Shown here: positions 56,401-64,000 of the stretch, piece by piece
Layout: each line of letters starts with the position of its first letter
Numbering within the stretch: the first letter of the stretch is position 1
Assembly: GCF_032118995.1 (NCBI RefSeq)
Contig: NC_092648.1
Span: forward strand, 2,371,001 to 2,435,000
Source: Asterias amurensis
Lineage: Eukaryota > Echinodermata > Asteroidea > Forcipulatida > Asteriidae
Length of the DNA: 64,000 nt
Reading direction: 5' to 3'
Notes under the pieces: generated by a model
Database searches by the model: none
What the model was told of the DNA's origin: nothing
What the model saw: the letters and a program-made list of their open reading frames with translations, nothing else
Program-made: the position numbers and the translations under genes

Positions 56401-59400
56401 CAAACTTTCAGAAAGATAGGTCATTGCAGTGATGAATTTTGAGACCCAATTATTTAGCACCTTATAAGGGTTTACAAGGTGCTACGGCGCATACAGCAGC
56501 CACAGCCAGGAACACCGGGGCGAACCTCTTCTCTTTTCGAAAAGTGCACTGGGTTGTTTTACATGCGTTACACAACACATGGGACCAACGGCTTTACGTC
56601 CCATCTGAAGGACGAAGCAATGGTCAAGTGTCTTGCTTAAGGACACAAGTAGCACGGCTGGGGATTTGAACCCACACTCTGCTGATCAGAAACACCAGAG
56701 TTTGAATTCGGTGATCTTAATCGCTCGGCCACGACACTTCCACAAACTTCATAATGCTTTATAATATTGAAAGCTGCTCTAGGCTTCTGACCAAAAGTTT
56801 GTAATTGTCATTAATGTTAAGAGTGATTGCCAAACGTCTACCTTCCCTTTAGCCCAAGTCGATAGCAGGTACACAAGCCTGTGTTGTGAAAATTTAATTT
56901 AAAAAAGGTGACAAGGTTTCTGAGAACAGCAAGCTACAATGGCGTGTACAGTCGATGGTTTTTATTGCACTCGTACTTTTATAACACTCCTTCAAATTGC
57001 TCTTCCAGTCAATACAACTCGACTGGAGTCAATGCACATTGTACATTAGCAAATTCGACACATATAATGTATCCTTCTTGACTACATGTATTCTAGACAA
57101 AGGTAATAACAACACATCTCTGCATAAAATCAGGTAGTCTGGTACTGTTTTTTTAGCATTTTTTTATGGACCTTAGTACATGTACATTGACGTCACAGCT
57201 GTCATCTTACAATAAACAGGATGAAACAACAGCCATAGATGGAACAATAAATGTTGTTTTCCTAGGACTTAATTTTCAAAGTGTATTTTATCCACCATAC
57301 ATGTACGTGTATTTCCATCTCTTAACAGCTTAAAGGTCATGTGTAGTAAAGTACATTTTGTCACAATTTTCTCAAAGCGATTTAGTGGTTAAAATGATAG
57401 GCTTTGGCAAATCATTTTTTGGGTACAAATTATTGAAATATCTAATACTATTGTTAAAATTTTCAGCAATGTTCAGGACCTAACCTGTAAAGCTAGTAGT
57501 ACATGAACATAGTTACAGCTTTAACTCAGAAAGAAGTCAGCTTTGCTTTGGTATGAAATTTAAAAGCTCGAAAACAGTATCAGCCTTTGAAACAGCAGTT
57601 TTAAAAATAGTCCAATTTCAACCACGATCTTCTCTATAAACATAGAGTTTTTGTACAAGGATTTGTAGGACTCTTTGTGCTGGCGGTTTTCAAGATCAAG
57701 ACCAACAAATTTGATTTTCAGTCCCATGGGTTGAGCATCAAGGCACATCAACATTGCTACCTCTTGCATGAAACCGTATGCTGTATCAATTTACATTCAT
57801 CATGGATGATTTGAAAGCAAGGGCTAATGTAAATAACCATAGAGAAATAAGCCAGGTACTTTATGATTTGAGGCATTGCATGGTGAGGTATCTATAATTA
57901 TTTGGTTTGCGGTAACACCATGTGTGTATCTACTTGCCAGGTAGATTTAGAGAACTGTCTTGCTTTATGTTCTGCTATCGCGGAGTAGATTTTCAGAATT
58001 CGGGAGACTTCTCAGTTCAGAAAAGAACTGTCCTGCTTTTTTAACTACTAGGACCTACATGAACCTGGGCAAAAAGGTAGAAAATTGGCATTGACTACTA
58101 TTTTAGCTTAGGATCCTTATTAAAACACTATAGCGAAAGGAGGTCTTAATTGGTCTCAACGTTTCAGATAGCTTGCTCTAGTCATCGTCAGGAGACTGTT
58201 TAGCTCTTAATGCACGACATGCATTGGAACAAAGAACTGACCACAATTACAAACACCTTTTCATTCCTGAGAGAAAATATATCAAGAATTCGATGTACTT
58301 TGCAAATGACTGATTGTCCAATAAATAAACACCTTATCTTTACCGAGAGAAACTATAAAGAACAAGATGCAGCTCCTTTAAAGGCAGTGGACACTATTTG
58401 ACTCAAAATAATTATGAGCATGACAACTTACTTGGTAACGAGTAATGGGGAGAGGTTGGTAGTATAAAACATTCTGAGAAACGGCTCCCTCTGAAGTAAC
58501 GTACATGTAGTGTTCGAGAAAGAAGTAATTTTCCACGAATTTGATTTCAAGACCTCAGAATTAGATTGTGAGGTCTCGAAATCAAGCATTGAAAGCACAC
58601 ACCTTTATGTGACAAGGGTGTTTTCTCTTTCATTATTATCTTGCAACTTCGAAGACCAATTGAGCTCAAATTTGCACAGGTTTGTTATTTTATGCATATT
58701 TGTTTAGATACACCAAGTGAGAAGACTGGTCTTTGACAATGGACCTTTCGCATGAAATACTAATTACATTCAAGCATGCGTACGGACCCTGTTGGTTAGC
58801 AAACACCATAGAGTTGTGCACTAAGCAGACGCGCAGTCGCGTGTGCGTCACACACCCATTAGCCGTGTACTAAACAGCGCGATTTTCCCTCATTTTGCCA
58901 ACCAAAACGTTAGTGTCTTTAAATTCTAGTCGCCAAAATAGACGATATTTTGAAAGCAAGATTAGGCTTACAATGAGCTACATTATTATGGATCTGGATT
59001 ATTCTCAACACTCTAATTAGAGCCAAACAAGAAGAGAGAAGACAATGAGGAAATTTCAGTGTTAGATGTGGGAGGAAAACCCAAGAGACTTATTCCAGGG
59101 AAAACCCACGCAGTCAAGTAGGGACTGCACCCAAATCCACATAGTGCCCTGGTGGGAGTCGAATGGGGGTTCCAGAGGTGGAAGGCAAGGCAAGACACCA
59201 ATACCCTGACCGCTATTGTTACTACATCACAAGGGCGGACGGCATCTTCAAGGTAAGGGCTAAACTTTAACCATTTTGATTCTGAAACTTTTGATTGCTT
59301 GCTGTGCTCTGTGGCTATACACATCCATGGGTTAACTGCCAAAGGCACCTACACATGGCTGTGGCTCGACCACATTGTAGTAGCATTCAATTCAGTTTCT

Positions 59401-59886
59401 AAGCTGTGAGTAAAAGGCCTCCCAAATAACTAGGCCAATCATTGTTGGTGCTCTACGCACTGATCTGTGCCCAATTTCGCAGAGCTGCTTTAAAGCAGAA
59501 AAAATTGTTTAGCAATTGTCTACTTACTAGGCAGAAATGAACAGTACAGTCACAAATTGTGCATGTGACATGCTATATTGTATTTTGTCTGGTAACCTTA
59601 TTCTGGTAAGCATACTTTGTTGTGCTTAACTTGTTTTTGTGGTTTTAAAGCAGCTCAATGAAATTGGGCTCAGCGCTAAGCCAAAAGTTGAAACATTGGT
59701 TTAGCTTACCACAGGTAGAAGTAACCACATACTCATGAGGTAATCTGTGACCCATCTGAATAGGGACGGACTGAAGAACATGAGCGGCAGCACCGGTCCC
59801 ATCAAAAACACTGAGCCGAAAAACGCTGTGATGATCAATGACAGGGTACCGATCACTCCCTTACAGACTCCTAGTGCGGACGTCAT
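46940..59886 (-). CDS. LCLAT1: Lysocardiolipin acyltransferase 1-like (AGPAT family), 6 coding exons
   Basis: Membrane acyltransferase that transfers an acyl group from acyl-CoA to lysophospholipids; the vertebrate enzyme remodels cardiolipin and phosphatidylinositol in endoplasmic reticulum-associated membranes. I join exons 59710-59886, 53257-53266, 52001-52189, 50884-51015, 48475-48606 and 46940-47430. All introns are GT-AG, phases agree, and the sum is 1131 nt, or 376 residues plus stop; from memory this matches a human LCLAT1 isoform in length. Visible features: an N-terminal membrane segment (about residues 10-30); acyltransferase motif I NHRTRLD (residues 88-94, the H-x4-D catalytic box); FPEGT (167-171); LHPRTTGF (197-204), typical of LCLAT1; and two C-terminal hydrophobic segments (about 316-338 and 340-358). 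Start ATG 59886 has G at -3. LCLAT1 is favoured over AGPAT5 and LPGAT1 by similarity along the whole chain. The introns carry SINEs, MITEs and a LINE tail. Confidence 0.9.
47508..47833. mobile_element. Foldback of two inverted GCATTGCATGG-family ends
   Basis: The left arm ATATTTGGTTTCCGATAACAC ... is mirrored on the right by GTGTTACCGCAAACCAAATAT; the arms pair for about 75 bp. It lies in LCLAT1 intron 5. The sequence is the left end of the dispersed family seen at 20610 and 57860. Confidence 0.82.
47855..48290. repeat. Fragments of the GGGCACCAAGGCCAAG repeat, 3 partial copies
   Basis: The words GGGCACCAAGGCCAAGA and CAGGGCAACGGAG-like sequence occur at about 47935, 48128 and 48257, with intervening direct repeats (GAGCTTTT, AAGCTTCAAG). 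An internal tandem duplication inside LCLAT1 intron 5. Confidence 0.7.
48302..48443. mobile_element. 142-bp foldback element, arms about 44 bp
   Basis: The left arm contains TTGGTGGCAGCAGACTTACC and the right arm GGTAAGTCTGCTGCCACCTA. The outer ends are GGAGAC/GTCTCC. No other copy in the window. It lies 32 bp from LCLAT1 exon 5. Confidence 0.82.
48475..48606 (-). CDS. LCLAT1: LCLAT1 coding exon 5
   Basis: The acceptor is GAATTGCAG and the donor a consensus GTAAGT. The exon is 132 nt, phase 1 at both ends, encoding residues 170-213: TNFDMKTKESSNKF, then NYCLHPRTTGFVFL. The HPRTTGF stretch is highly conserved in LCLAT1. The longest open frame here is short, so the exon is easily missed by frame scanning and was found by matching phase and family sequence. 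Confidence 0.88.
48826..49145 (-). repeat. tRNA-derived SINE, 5'-truncated
   Basis: It matches the SINE at 56338 along GTACGTATCTACCAA, CACAGCCAAGAACACC, GTGCACTGGGTT and TGGGACCAACGGCTTTACGTC. The tRNA-like head is missing. It lies in LCLAT1 intron 4. Confidence 0.78.
49664..49842. mobile_element. Near-perfect palindromic MITE, second copy
   Basis: Same structure as 38246-38424: GGTCGATTTCACAAAGGTAG ... CTACCTTTGTGAAATCCACC with TCCTAACTTAGGACTAGTCC blocks in each arm. It lies in LCLAT1 intron 4. Confidence 0.9.
50525..50880 (+). repeat. tRNA-derived SINE with TTA-repeat tail
   Basis: Head GTCATGGCAGAGTGG (A-box-like) and GAGTTCGAATCCCC (B box), body ACCATTGGTCCCGTGTG and GTTCCTGGCTGTGGCTG, end ATAATATTATTATTATTATA-type. 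Its 3' end abuts the donor of LCLAT1 exon 4 on the opposite strand. Confidence 0.82.
50884..51015 (-). CDS. LCLAT1: LCLAT1 coding exon 4 with the FPEGT motif
   Basis: The acceptor is TTATTTCAG and the donor GTACTT. Phase 1 at both ends joins GWAMQ to the previous PGF, as in vertebrates. It encodes residues 126-169 and ends inside FPEGT, the second core AGPAT motif. Just downstream in the intron lies the TTATTA-rich tail of a SINE inserted on the opposite strand. Confidence 0.9.
51128..51282. mobile_element. Diverged palindromic MITE copy
   Basis: It has CCTAACTTAGGATTA, AGGATTAGTTACTCGTCC and TTTCATGAAATTGG, clearly of the GGATTTCACAAAG family but worn. LCLAT1 intron 3. Confidence 0.6.
51700..51875. 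mobile_element. Fragment of the AAGCCTGGTTCATAC MITE family
   Basis: The right end GTATGAACCGGGCTTAA is intact, while the left end is not found. LCLAT1 intron 3. Confidence 0.55.
51880..51952 (+). pseudogene. tRNA-Lys-like sequence (pseudogene or SINE head)
   Basis: ATAGCTCAGTTGGTATAGAGC (A box, D arm), ACTTTAATCCGGAGG (anticodon arm like tRNA-Lys-TTT but one T short) and GGTTCAAGTCCCG (B box). Six of seven acceptor pairs form. The short anticodon loop and the flanking relatives at 52277-52442 make a retroposed copy more likely than a working tRNA. Confidence 0.6.
52001..52189 (-). CDS. LCLAT1: LCLAT1 coding exon 3 with the H-x4-D acyltransferase motif
   Basis: The exon follows the acceptor GTGACACAG and ends before a GTCAGT donor, entering and leaving in phase 1. 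It encodes residues 63-125 and contains IIIMNHRTRLDWMF, the catalytic motif I of glycerolipid acyltransferases, and closes with MPGF. A second AG 6 bases downstream is possible, but it would delete two residues relative to the human protein. Confidence 0.9.
52277..52442. repeat. Three tRNA-Lys-like 3' halves, one inverted, forming a hairpin
   Basis: An inverted half at 52277-52333 faces a direct half at 52335-52385, with only about one base between arms, and a second direct half follows at 52386-52442. Each contains GGAGG(T/A)CGTTGG, TTCGAATCCCAC or similar, and TAGTCAATTCTTTGTT. They match the 3' half of the sequence at 51880. LCLAT1 intron 2. Confidence 0.85.
52788..53021. mobile_element. 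MITE with AGACCAGGAACTTCATC ends
   Basis: Left end AGACCAGGAACTTCATCTTT and right end AAAGATGAAACTCCTGGTCT are inverted over about 33 bp. The interior is the GGGCACAAAGGCCAAG sequence found as fragments at 27925, 47855, 54045 and 62010, so this is the best whole copy of that family. LCLAT1 intron 2. Confidence 0.78.
53022..54044. other. LCLAT1 intron sequence around the microexon
   Basis: AT-rich, without recognisable repeats except the microexon at 53257-53266 and its pyrimidine tract. Confidence 0.45.
53257..53266 (-). CDS. LCLAT1: LCLAT1 microexon, 10 nt (coding exon 2)
   Basis: Exon 1 ends in phase 0, but both usable acceptors of the motif-I exon need one carried base, so a linking exon of length 3n+1 is required. 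At this place the minus strand shows a long pyrimidine tract, a TCAG acceptor, the ten bases GCATTAATGG, and a perfect GTAAGT donor. Inserting them gives LPV-ALM-E-IVFGV, the same length as the human segment LPVALLETMFGV recalled from memory. The exact fit of phase, length and residues supports a real microexon. Confidence 0.82.
54045..54230. repeat. Fragment of the AGACCAGG MITE family
   Basis: Contains TTTGAGAGAGCATGGCC, TTTGCAAAGGGCAC and GAAACTTTTGAGGGGGCA, as in 52788-53021. Ends not preserved. Confidence 0.6.
54358..54750. mobile_element. TTAA-type MITE, complete, both TTAA present
   Basis: TTAA at 54354-54357 and 54751-54754; ends AGGCAGTGGACACTATTGG and CCAGTAGTGTCCACTGTCT. Central hairpin GATTTCGAGACCTCAAGTT/AATTTGAGGTCCCGAAATC. 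This is the best full-length copy of the family (about 393 bp). LCLAT1 intron 1. Confidence 0.92.
54868..55013. mobile_element. MITE related to 947-1100
   Basis: Ends CTGGGCTGGCTTTCACAAAG and CTTTGTGAAATCAGCCCCAG; interior ATCACCATGGTGATTTGCA, as in the 947 copy (ACCATAGTGATTTGCA). LCLAT1 intron 1. Confidence 0.75.
55327..55650. mobile_element. TTAA-type MITE, AGCCATTGGACAC family, 3'-truncated
   Basis: TTAA at 55323-55326, left end AGCCATTGGACACTTTCGG, interior ATTTCATGGAATGATATTTC as in 43769-44131. A short fragment of the GGCATTGGACACC type precedes it at 55198-55275. Confidence 0.75.
55655..55960 (-). pseudogene. L2/CR1-like LINE 3' end with ORF2 C-terminus
   Basis: The minus-strand frame ending at TGA 55752 reads RMLRSSSRNLL, then GDRAFSNAGPALWHSLP and SVDSFKKFLKTHLF, the standard end of such LINE polymerases. 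It is open across the piece seen. A 3' UTR with GCGCTTTGTAAC follows, ending in a TAATATTATTATT tail at about 55660. 5'-truncated insertion in LCLAT1 intron 1. Confidence 0.85.
56338..56742 (-). repeat. tRNA-derived SINE, full length (about 405 bp)
   Basis: The minus strand starts AGTGTCGTGGCCGAGCGATT (A box, like tRNA-Ser/Leu), continues GTGGGTTCAAATCCCC (B box), has the body shared with 48826, 50525 and 60190, and ends near GCGCTATATAAGAC. LCLAT1 intron 1. Confidence 0.87.
56746..57855. other. LCLAT1 intron 1, no recognised element
   Basis: AT-rich sequence. The 69-residue open frame at 57560-57769 has no recognisable features. Confidence 0.4.
57860..58200. repeat. Dispersed repeat (GCATTGCATGGTGAGG family)
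   Basis: Same start and end words as 20610-20960, including CAGTTCAGAAAAGAACTGTC and AGCTTGCTCTAGTCATCGTC. LCLAT1 intron 1. Confidence 0.75.
58382..58740. mobile_element. TTAA-type MITE, right end lost
   Basis: TTAA at 58378-58381, AGGCAGTGGACACTATTTG, central hairpin and AAGACTGGTCTTTGACAAT at the break. The right end runs straight into the 58740 repeat (GGACCTTTCGCATGAAATAC). Confidence 0.82.
59030..59225 (-). repeat. SINE (GTTTTCCC-tail type)
   Basis: The minus strand has CATTCGACTCCCACC (B-box region) followed by GTGGGTTTTCCCTGGAATAA and GGGTTTTCCTCCCACATC. The tail matches 60018-60185. Confidence 0.65.
59465..59665. repeat. Dispersed repeat related to 1850-2030 and 39855-39975
   Basis: Shared words GCTTTAAAGCAG, CTGGTAAGCATACTTTGTTG and TTGTGCTTAAC. 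It lies next to LCLAT1 exon 1. Confidence 0.6.
59710..59886 (-). CDS. LCLAT1: LCLAT1 coding exon 1 (residues 1-59)
   Basis: The exon runs from ATG 59886 to a GTAAGC donor at 59709. It encodes the N-terminal membrane anchor, including FFGSVFLMGPVLPLMF, which matches the start of vertebrate LCLAT1. It ends in phase 0 after ...WLLLPV. The untranslated part probably extends upstream to an acceptor (pyrimidine run, then TTACAG) that would start the exon at 59931. Confidence 0.88.
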
Positions 59887-59907
59887 CTCGCTACGTTGGC
59901 ACACCAC

Positions 59908-59931
59908 TTACATGTAAGCTTTCAACTTGTT
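59908..59931 (-). promoter_or_regulatory. LCLAT1: LCLAT1 5' leader with a start-stop uORF (ATGTAA)
   Basis: If the leader exon starts after the acceptor at 59932, it contains ATG followed at once by TAA at 59913-59908, 21 nt upstream of and in frame with the main ATG. Start-stop elements of this kind can stall ribosomes. The same bases also make a perfect GTAAGT donor, so this could instead be the end of a noncoding exon. The sequence cannot separate the two. Confidence 0.4.
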
Positions 59932-60017
59932 CTGTAACGAAAAAAATATAGATTTTATATTTTAGTTTTGAGAAGCCAAGGCGAACTTAATCACTTCAAG
60001 CCAAGAACCCAAATGGA

Positions 60018-60185
60018 GAGAAGACCAGGAAGGAAGTTTCAGTTTAGATGTCGGGGGGGAAAAACCCAAAGAATTATTTCAGGGAAAACACACACAGTTC
60101 GAAACCCAATCCCATAGTAGGATTTGAACCGAGGTTGAAGAGTTGGACGGCAAGGTAAGATACCATCTGCACTGCCAAATACATT
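60018..60185 (-). repeat. SINE remnant (GTTTTCCC-tail type)
   Basis: Matches 59030-59225 along AGATGTCGGGGGG/AAAACCCAAAGA, CAGGGAAAAC and GGATTTGAACCGAGG (B box on the minus strand). Upstream of LCLAT1. Confidence 0.65.
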
Positions 60186-60194
60186 GTATTCTAC

Positions 60195-60660
60195 TGGAGT
60201 CACGTTGCCAAGCGGTGAAGTGTTGGACTCGAGCTCTGGTGTGTGTGGGCATGACTACGCATTCAAACCGAGGACTTTAACAAAAAGGATTCAGGAAAAA
60301 GTCTCACAGAGGACGCCCTCGATTTGATTTTGTGTACAAAACCAATGGGGAAGTCTGAAAATAAACCATGTCCAAACAATGGTGACAAAGAGAAGTCCTC
60401 GGTTGACACCATAAACACAGCTGTGTGAACAGCCGAGTGTGGGTTCGAGTCCCTGTCATGATAATTGTGTCTTCTTGAGCAAGACACTTAAAACCAGTAG
60501 GCCCCTATTGCTTCGTCCTTTGGATTTAACCTGTTGGTCCTGTGTGTTGTATAAAGCAAGTAACAGAATCGAGTTACACGTATCGCAAAGAGAAGGGTTT
60601 GCCCGCGACGTTTCTGGTACTGGCTGCTGAGGACACTATCAGTTTGTACATAAATGGACC
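60195..60660 (+). repeat. tRNA-derived SINE interrupted by a short insert
   Basis: The head GTTGCCAAGCGGTGAAG (A box) is at 60206, but the B box GTGGGTTCGAGTCCC follows only at about 60438. Between them, about 60266-60400, lies an insert bounded by inverted CCGAGGACTT/AAGTCCTCGG. The body (GTCTTCTTGAGCAAGACAC, CTGTTGGTCCTGTGTG) is that of the 56338 SINE. Confidence 0.72.
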
Positions 60661-62592
60661 TCATACATTTACATGTAACTCAAAACAGAGCAAATCCTTG
60701 TAGACAGATAAATATTGAGTGTTTTGATTAAGCCCCTGGGGATGTGACAAATGGGCTATACAGGAACCCATAATATTATTATAATTAGACTCTTGAAGTG
60801 AAATAAATAAATACAGCAAATGGGAACTTACACATTTGAGAATGGATAGCATGGCATGAGCTGTTCATGCTAGCCTGCACTATAAATGCAAATTTGACGA
60901 ATTAAAAAAAGTACTTTTTAAATTTTCAATAAATTTTCAGTTTTGCAAAAAAAGAAAAAAGTGTGTTGAAGAAATGGGAACATACGAAGGCAAGGCATAA
61001 TGCTCATTTTTTGTTTGGACCTGTAGGGGGGAGGGAAAGTTTAATTTACAGTCCTCATAGAAAAACTGTTTCCCCTACCTCCACAGAAATTCATTTTTTT
61101 TTTTTTTTTTTTTGATAATTGGGTAGCTTACTGGTACATGTATGGACTTTGTGAGCTTTCAGATTAAAGGAAAGGCATTACCTGTACGTCTGGTAATCAC
61201 TCTTAAATATAAAATGTATGACAATAACAACTATTGGTAAAAAGCCTAAAAACAGCAACTTTCGATAGGAAAAGCATTTTCAGAAACATTTTAGTTTGGA
61301 AAATTGTAGTTACTGTAAAAAGTTTCAGTTGTTATGCTCCCAAAAATTGAACCTGAGATAGGGATCATTATTCCTGCATATTTAGACATTGCTCCAGATT
61401 TTCTGTCAAAAAACCTCAACCTTTTCAAATGACATGTTCACATTATAGTTTTATTGTGAATGCATAGATTTATAAGGGATTTAAACAATCAAACTGTCTC
61501 CCTCACAATTAATGTCTAATGTGCCTTTAAAACAATTATTGATTGTATAATGAATATAATATAGTGATATAGTATTACAGTGTTGTTGAAAGTACAAAGT
61601 CACACACAGCAGAAGGAAACTGCATGGATTATCATTTGCAAAACTGAAGCCAATGTCAAAGCTGAGTTGTGAAAAGACAAAAAGTGCAAAGGTCAGGGCA
61701 TTCAGTGTTACTAATCTCTTGTACACATTGTGTTGGCAACATTCATTGTGAATGAGAGGCCAGAGTCCATTCTAAACATTAAATTTGGGGAAATCAAATA
61801 AACATCATATTGGTTTCTGTTTGTAATACAAAGTATCATGGAATCCAATCAAATGTACGTAGCTAACAAAACAAGGTTGAAACAAATTTATTTTCAGTTT
61901 TAGAAGAGTGCAGGTTTTGGTTTTAACTCAAAGATTTTGTTTTGGACTGGAAATGTTCCAAGTGTCTATTACATGTAGACATAATTGGAGAGCTGAACTC
62001 TGTAGATCAAAATGCTTGAGAGGGAAAGCCATTTTTATTTTGCAAAGGGCGCTTGCACTGGAAAATCTTAAAGTCTATGGAAACGTTTGAAGGGGCACCA
62101 AGGCCAAGACCCAGGGCAACATAGGCCACGATTAAGGCATGTTGGTGCTGAGGTCACAATAACTGAGGGAGCATAGTGGTTGAACAAGTGTCATCCCGAC
62201 AAATCTACGTTTATGGCTCCCGAGATCAATCAGCGACGATGATTCCATTGCATAGGCCTAAACAAAGTGATTTCCTTTTAAAAGGATTGTAATTTGAAAT
62301 GTCACATTTTAACAACCCTTTGGTATCCATTGACTGTGACTAGCTGAGTTGTGATCAACTTTAAATGAAAGTTGCAAAAAGTTTTAGGCATATTAGTTGT
62401 TTGCACAGAGCCTACTTCCAATTACAAAGCAATTCAGGCCTGTACATATTGCTTTAACAGTGTTGAAAGGGCAAGGGCACCAAGGCATTTTCTCCTTGGT
62501 AAAAGGGCACGCTATGAGGAAATTGTAAATTTCTACTGTGAGCACTTCAAGGACACCAGGGGGCATCGAGGCAATTGTCATTTTAGTTGCCT
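60661..62592. other. Upstream intergenic DNA, mostly unrecognised
   Basis: It contains a 20-base poly(T) at about 61096-61115 and fragments of the AGACCAGG MITE family at about 62010-62145 (GGGCACCAAGGCCAAG) and 62455-62590 (GGGCACCAAGGCATTTTC). A promoter or leader exon of LCLAT1 may lie here but is not identifiable. Confidence 0.4.
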
Positions 62593-62600
62593 CTGTGAAG

Positions 62601-62960
62601 TAAGCTTGGGCGATATCGATTTAATTTATTCACGATATATCGCCGACAATATATCGCGATATTCGATATTATCGCGATTAATTAAATTTGACATCACCAG
62701 TCTTCAAACTCCAAGTGAAAGTTGTAGAAGAGACAGTCATAGCATTTAAGAGAGGTGTTCTAATGACCTATTCTTCTGGTTTTACTCCAAACCTATGGGG
62801 TGCAAGATGTCTCAGCTAGGAAATACATTGTGATAAGGCGATATTTAATCGATATCGCGATATATCGATATTTCGATTAAAACCAAATCGATCCGATATC
62901 GAAATCGTTTCCAAATTAATATCACGATATTCGATAATATCGTGATATCGCCCAAGCTTA
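62601..62960. mobile_element. 360-bp hAT-like MITE, TSD CTGTGAAG
   Basis: Ends TAAGCTTGGGCGATATCG and CGATATCGCCCAAGCTTA are perfect inverted repeats, with an exact 8-bp duplication CTGTGAAG at 62593-62600 and 62961-62968. Eight-base duplications are typical of hAT transposons. The arms are filled with ATATCG, TATCGCGATA and TCGATATT palindromes. No transposase is present. Confidence 0.9.
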
Positions 62961-63047
62961 CTGTGAAGTATCAGACCTGCTGGGACAACAGTGCCAAGAC
63001 TATTCCTTGCTCTTCCTTGATACATTGCATCCTGACATTTACATTAA

Positions 63048-63220
63048 AGACACTGGACAATATTAGTAGGCCTAGTTGTCAAAGATCAGTCTTCTCACTT
63101 GGTGTATCTCAACATGCATAAAATAACCAACCTGTGAAAATTTGAGCTCAATCGGGCATCGTAATGGCGAGATAACAATGAAAAAAAAAAAACAGGAAAA
63201 AAAACCTTGTCACACGACAA
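63048..63220. mobile_element. TTAA-type MITE, left half only
   Basis: TTAA at 63044-63047, AGACACTGGACAATATTAG, TTGTCAAAGATCAGTCTTC, AACCTGTGAAAATTTGAG. It breaks after TTGTCACACGACAAGG. Confidence 0.75.
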
Positions 63221-64000
63221 GGGTGATATTGGCAGTGATATTGTTAACAGAACAGGTGAGTTTGGACAAGTGTTTGAGTGTACTGACAGGATTGTTGATT
63301 ACAAAGAGAAATTGGTAGTTTATTCCACAGTTTGGGAGCAGCAGTTGTAGTAGTGAAGGCATTATAGCTATTATATATTGACTAGAGCGCTAACACTCGT
63401 TATTACACACACTAAGATTTTGAAGCCGTGTGGGCGCATCCATGTTTATGTACAAACCAACTCAAAAGCTTGAAATTTTGTACGGCAATTGTATGGCTAT
63501 TTGCATGATAGTGCCTTTGTTCTTTTCTATGTGTCAAAGAACAAAAAAATGCAGCAAATGTGAACGCACAATCTGTTGATGAGCGTACAAACTGCAAGCG
63601 TCATGTGCGTCATGTTAAAAAGGCACGTATACACACATGTACCTTTTGTAGTCACCAATCAATTTGAACTTACGGTTTTTGTAGCGCGGGCGTACGCGAA
63701 TGAGCTGTTGCGTACATAAGCGCTCACGCCTCATGTAAACAAATTGCTGTGGTTTCTCTTAAAAATTTGCGTAAAAAAATTATATGGACTCGCGTCTGGG
63801 AACCAGGCGTCTGATTCATCGACGCGTGTCCATATATTTTGTACACAAAGCATGGATCGAGTTTTTTTTTATATTCTAGGACAGACGAACATGTGCGATA
63901 ATTCTCCACGTTTGTCCTGGGAAAAAAATAATATGCGCACGCTCGTCACGTGTCGTGACTTCGCGATGCGTTCGGCAGAGTTCGGGGACAATCAGCTTAA
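63221..64000. other. Intergenic DNA with one small inverted repeat
   Basis: Bases 63778-63838 hold AATTATATGGACTCGCGTC against GACGCGTGTCCATATATTT, a small foldback. The last 350 bases are richer in CpG than the rest. No gene is identified. Confidence 0.45.

Noticed and set aside
62372-62749. A 125-residue open frame
   Set aside because: It runs into the hAT-like MITE and includes the target duplication. No protein features.

Overview
This is animal (metazoan) nuclear DNA: AT-rich, intron-bearing and packed with repeats. GT-AG introns join exons of a recognisable animal lipid enzyme, and tRNA-derived SINEs, LINE and DIRS remnants and many short inverted-repeat (MITE-like) elements fill most of the rest. 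My best guess is an echinoderm, probably a sea star. That guess rests on the look of the dispersed repeats and is inference, not proof.

Two protein genes can be supported, both on the minus strand. The first, in six coding exons between 59886 and 46940, encodes a 376-residue acyltransferase of the lysocardiolipin acyltransferase 1 (LCLAT1/AGPAT) type. Its second coding exon appears to be only 10 nt long. The second, in four exons between 40934 and 38610, would encode a 221-residue hydrophilic acidic protein that starts with a textbook N-myristoylation signal; I do not recognise its family. No bacterial-type operons, CRISPR arrays or rRNA genes are present.

Layout: 1-9.1 kb is intergenic, with successive tandem repeats (units of about 105 bp, 48 bp, 198 bp, 1.5 kb and 355 bp). 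10.4-10.85 kb is a LINE tail. 11.4-17.06 kb is a satellite: a 60-bp monomer array with higher-order structure, passing into a 119-bp dimer array. 17.4-27.6 kb holds about a dozen minus-strand copies of an exon-like unit of about 91 bp bounded by splice-like signals. Several keep an open frame, two are split by the same LINE fragment, and one contains a 58-bp minisatellite. 29.3-33.3 kb is a decayed DIRS-type tyrosine-recombinase retrotransposon. 34-46.9 kb carries the small myristoylated-protein gene among MITEs, several with TTAA target duplications. 46.9-59.9 kb is the LCLAT1 gene with repeat-filled introns. 60-64 kb is upstream DNA with SINEs and a 360-bp hAT-like MITE with an 8-bp target duplication.

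The two genes have no evident functional link. The most unusual parts are the exon-like array, the 10-nt microexon, the satellite open on both strands, and the nested MITEs.
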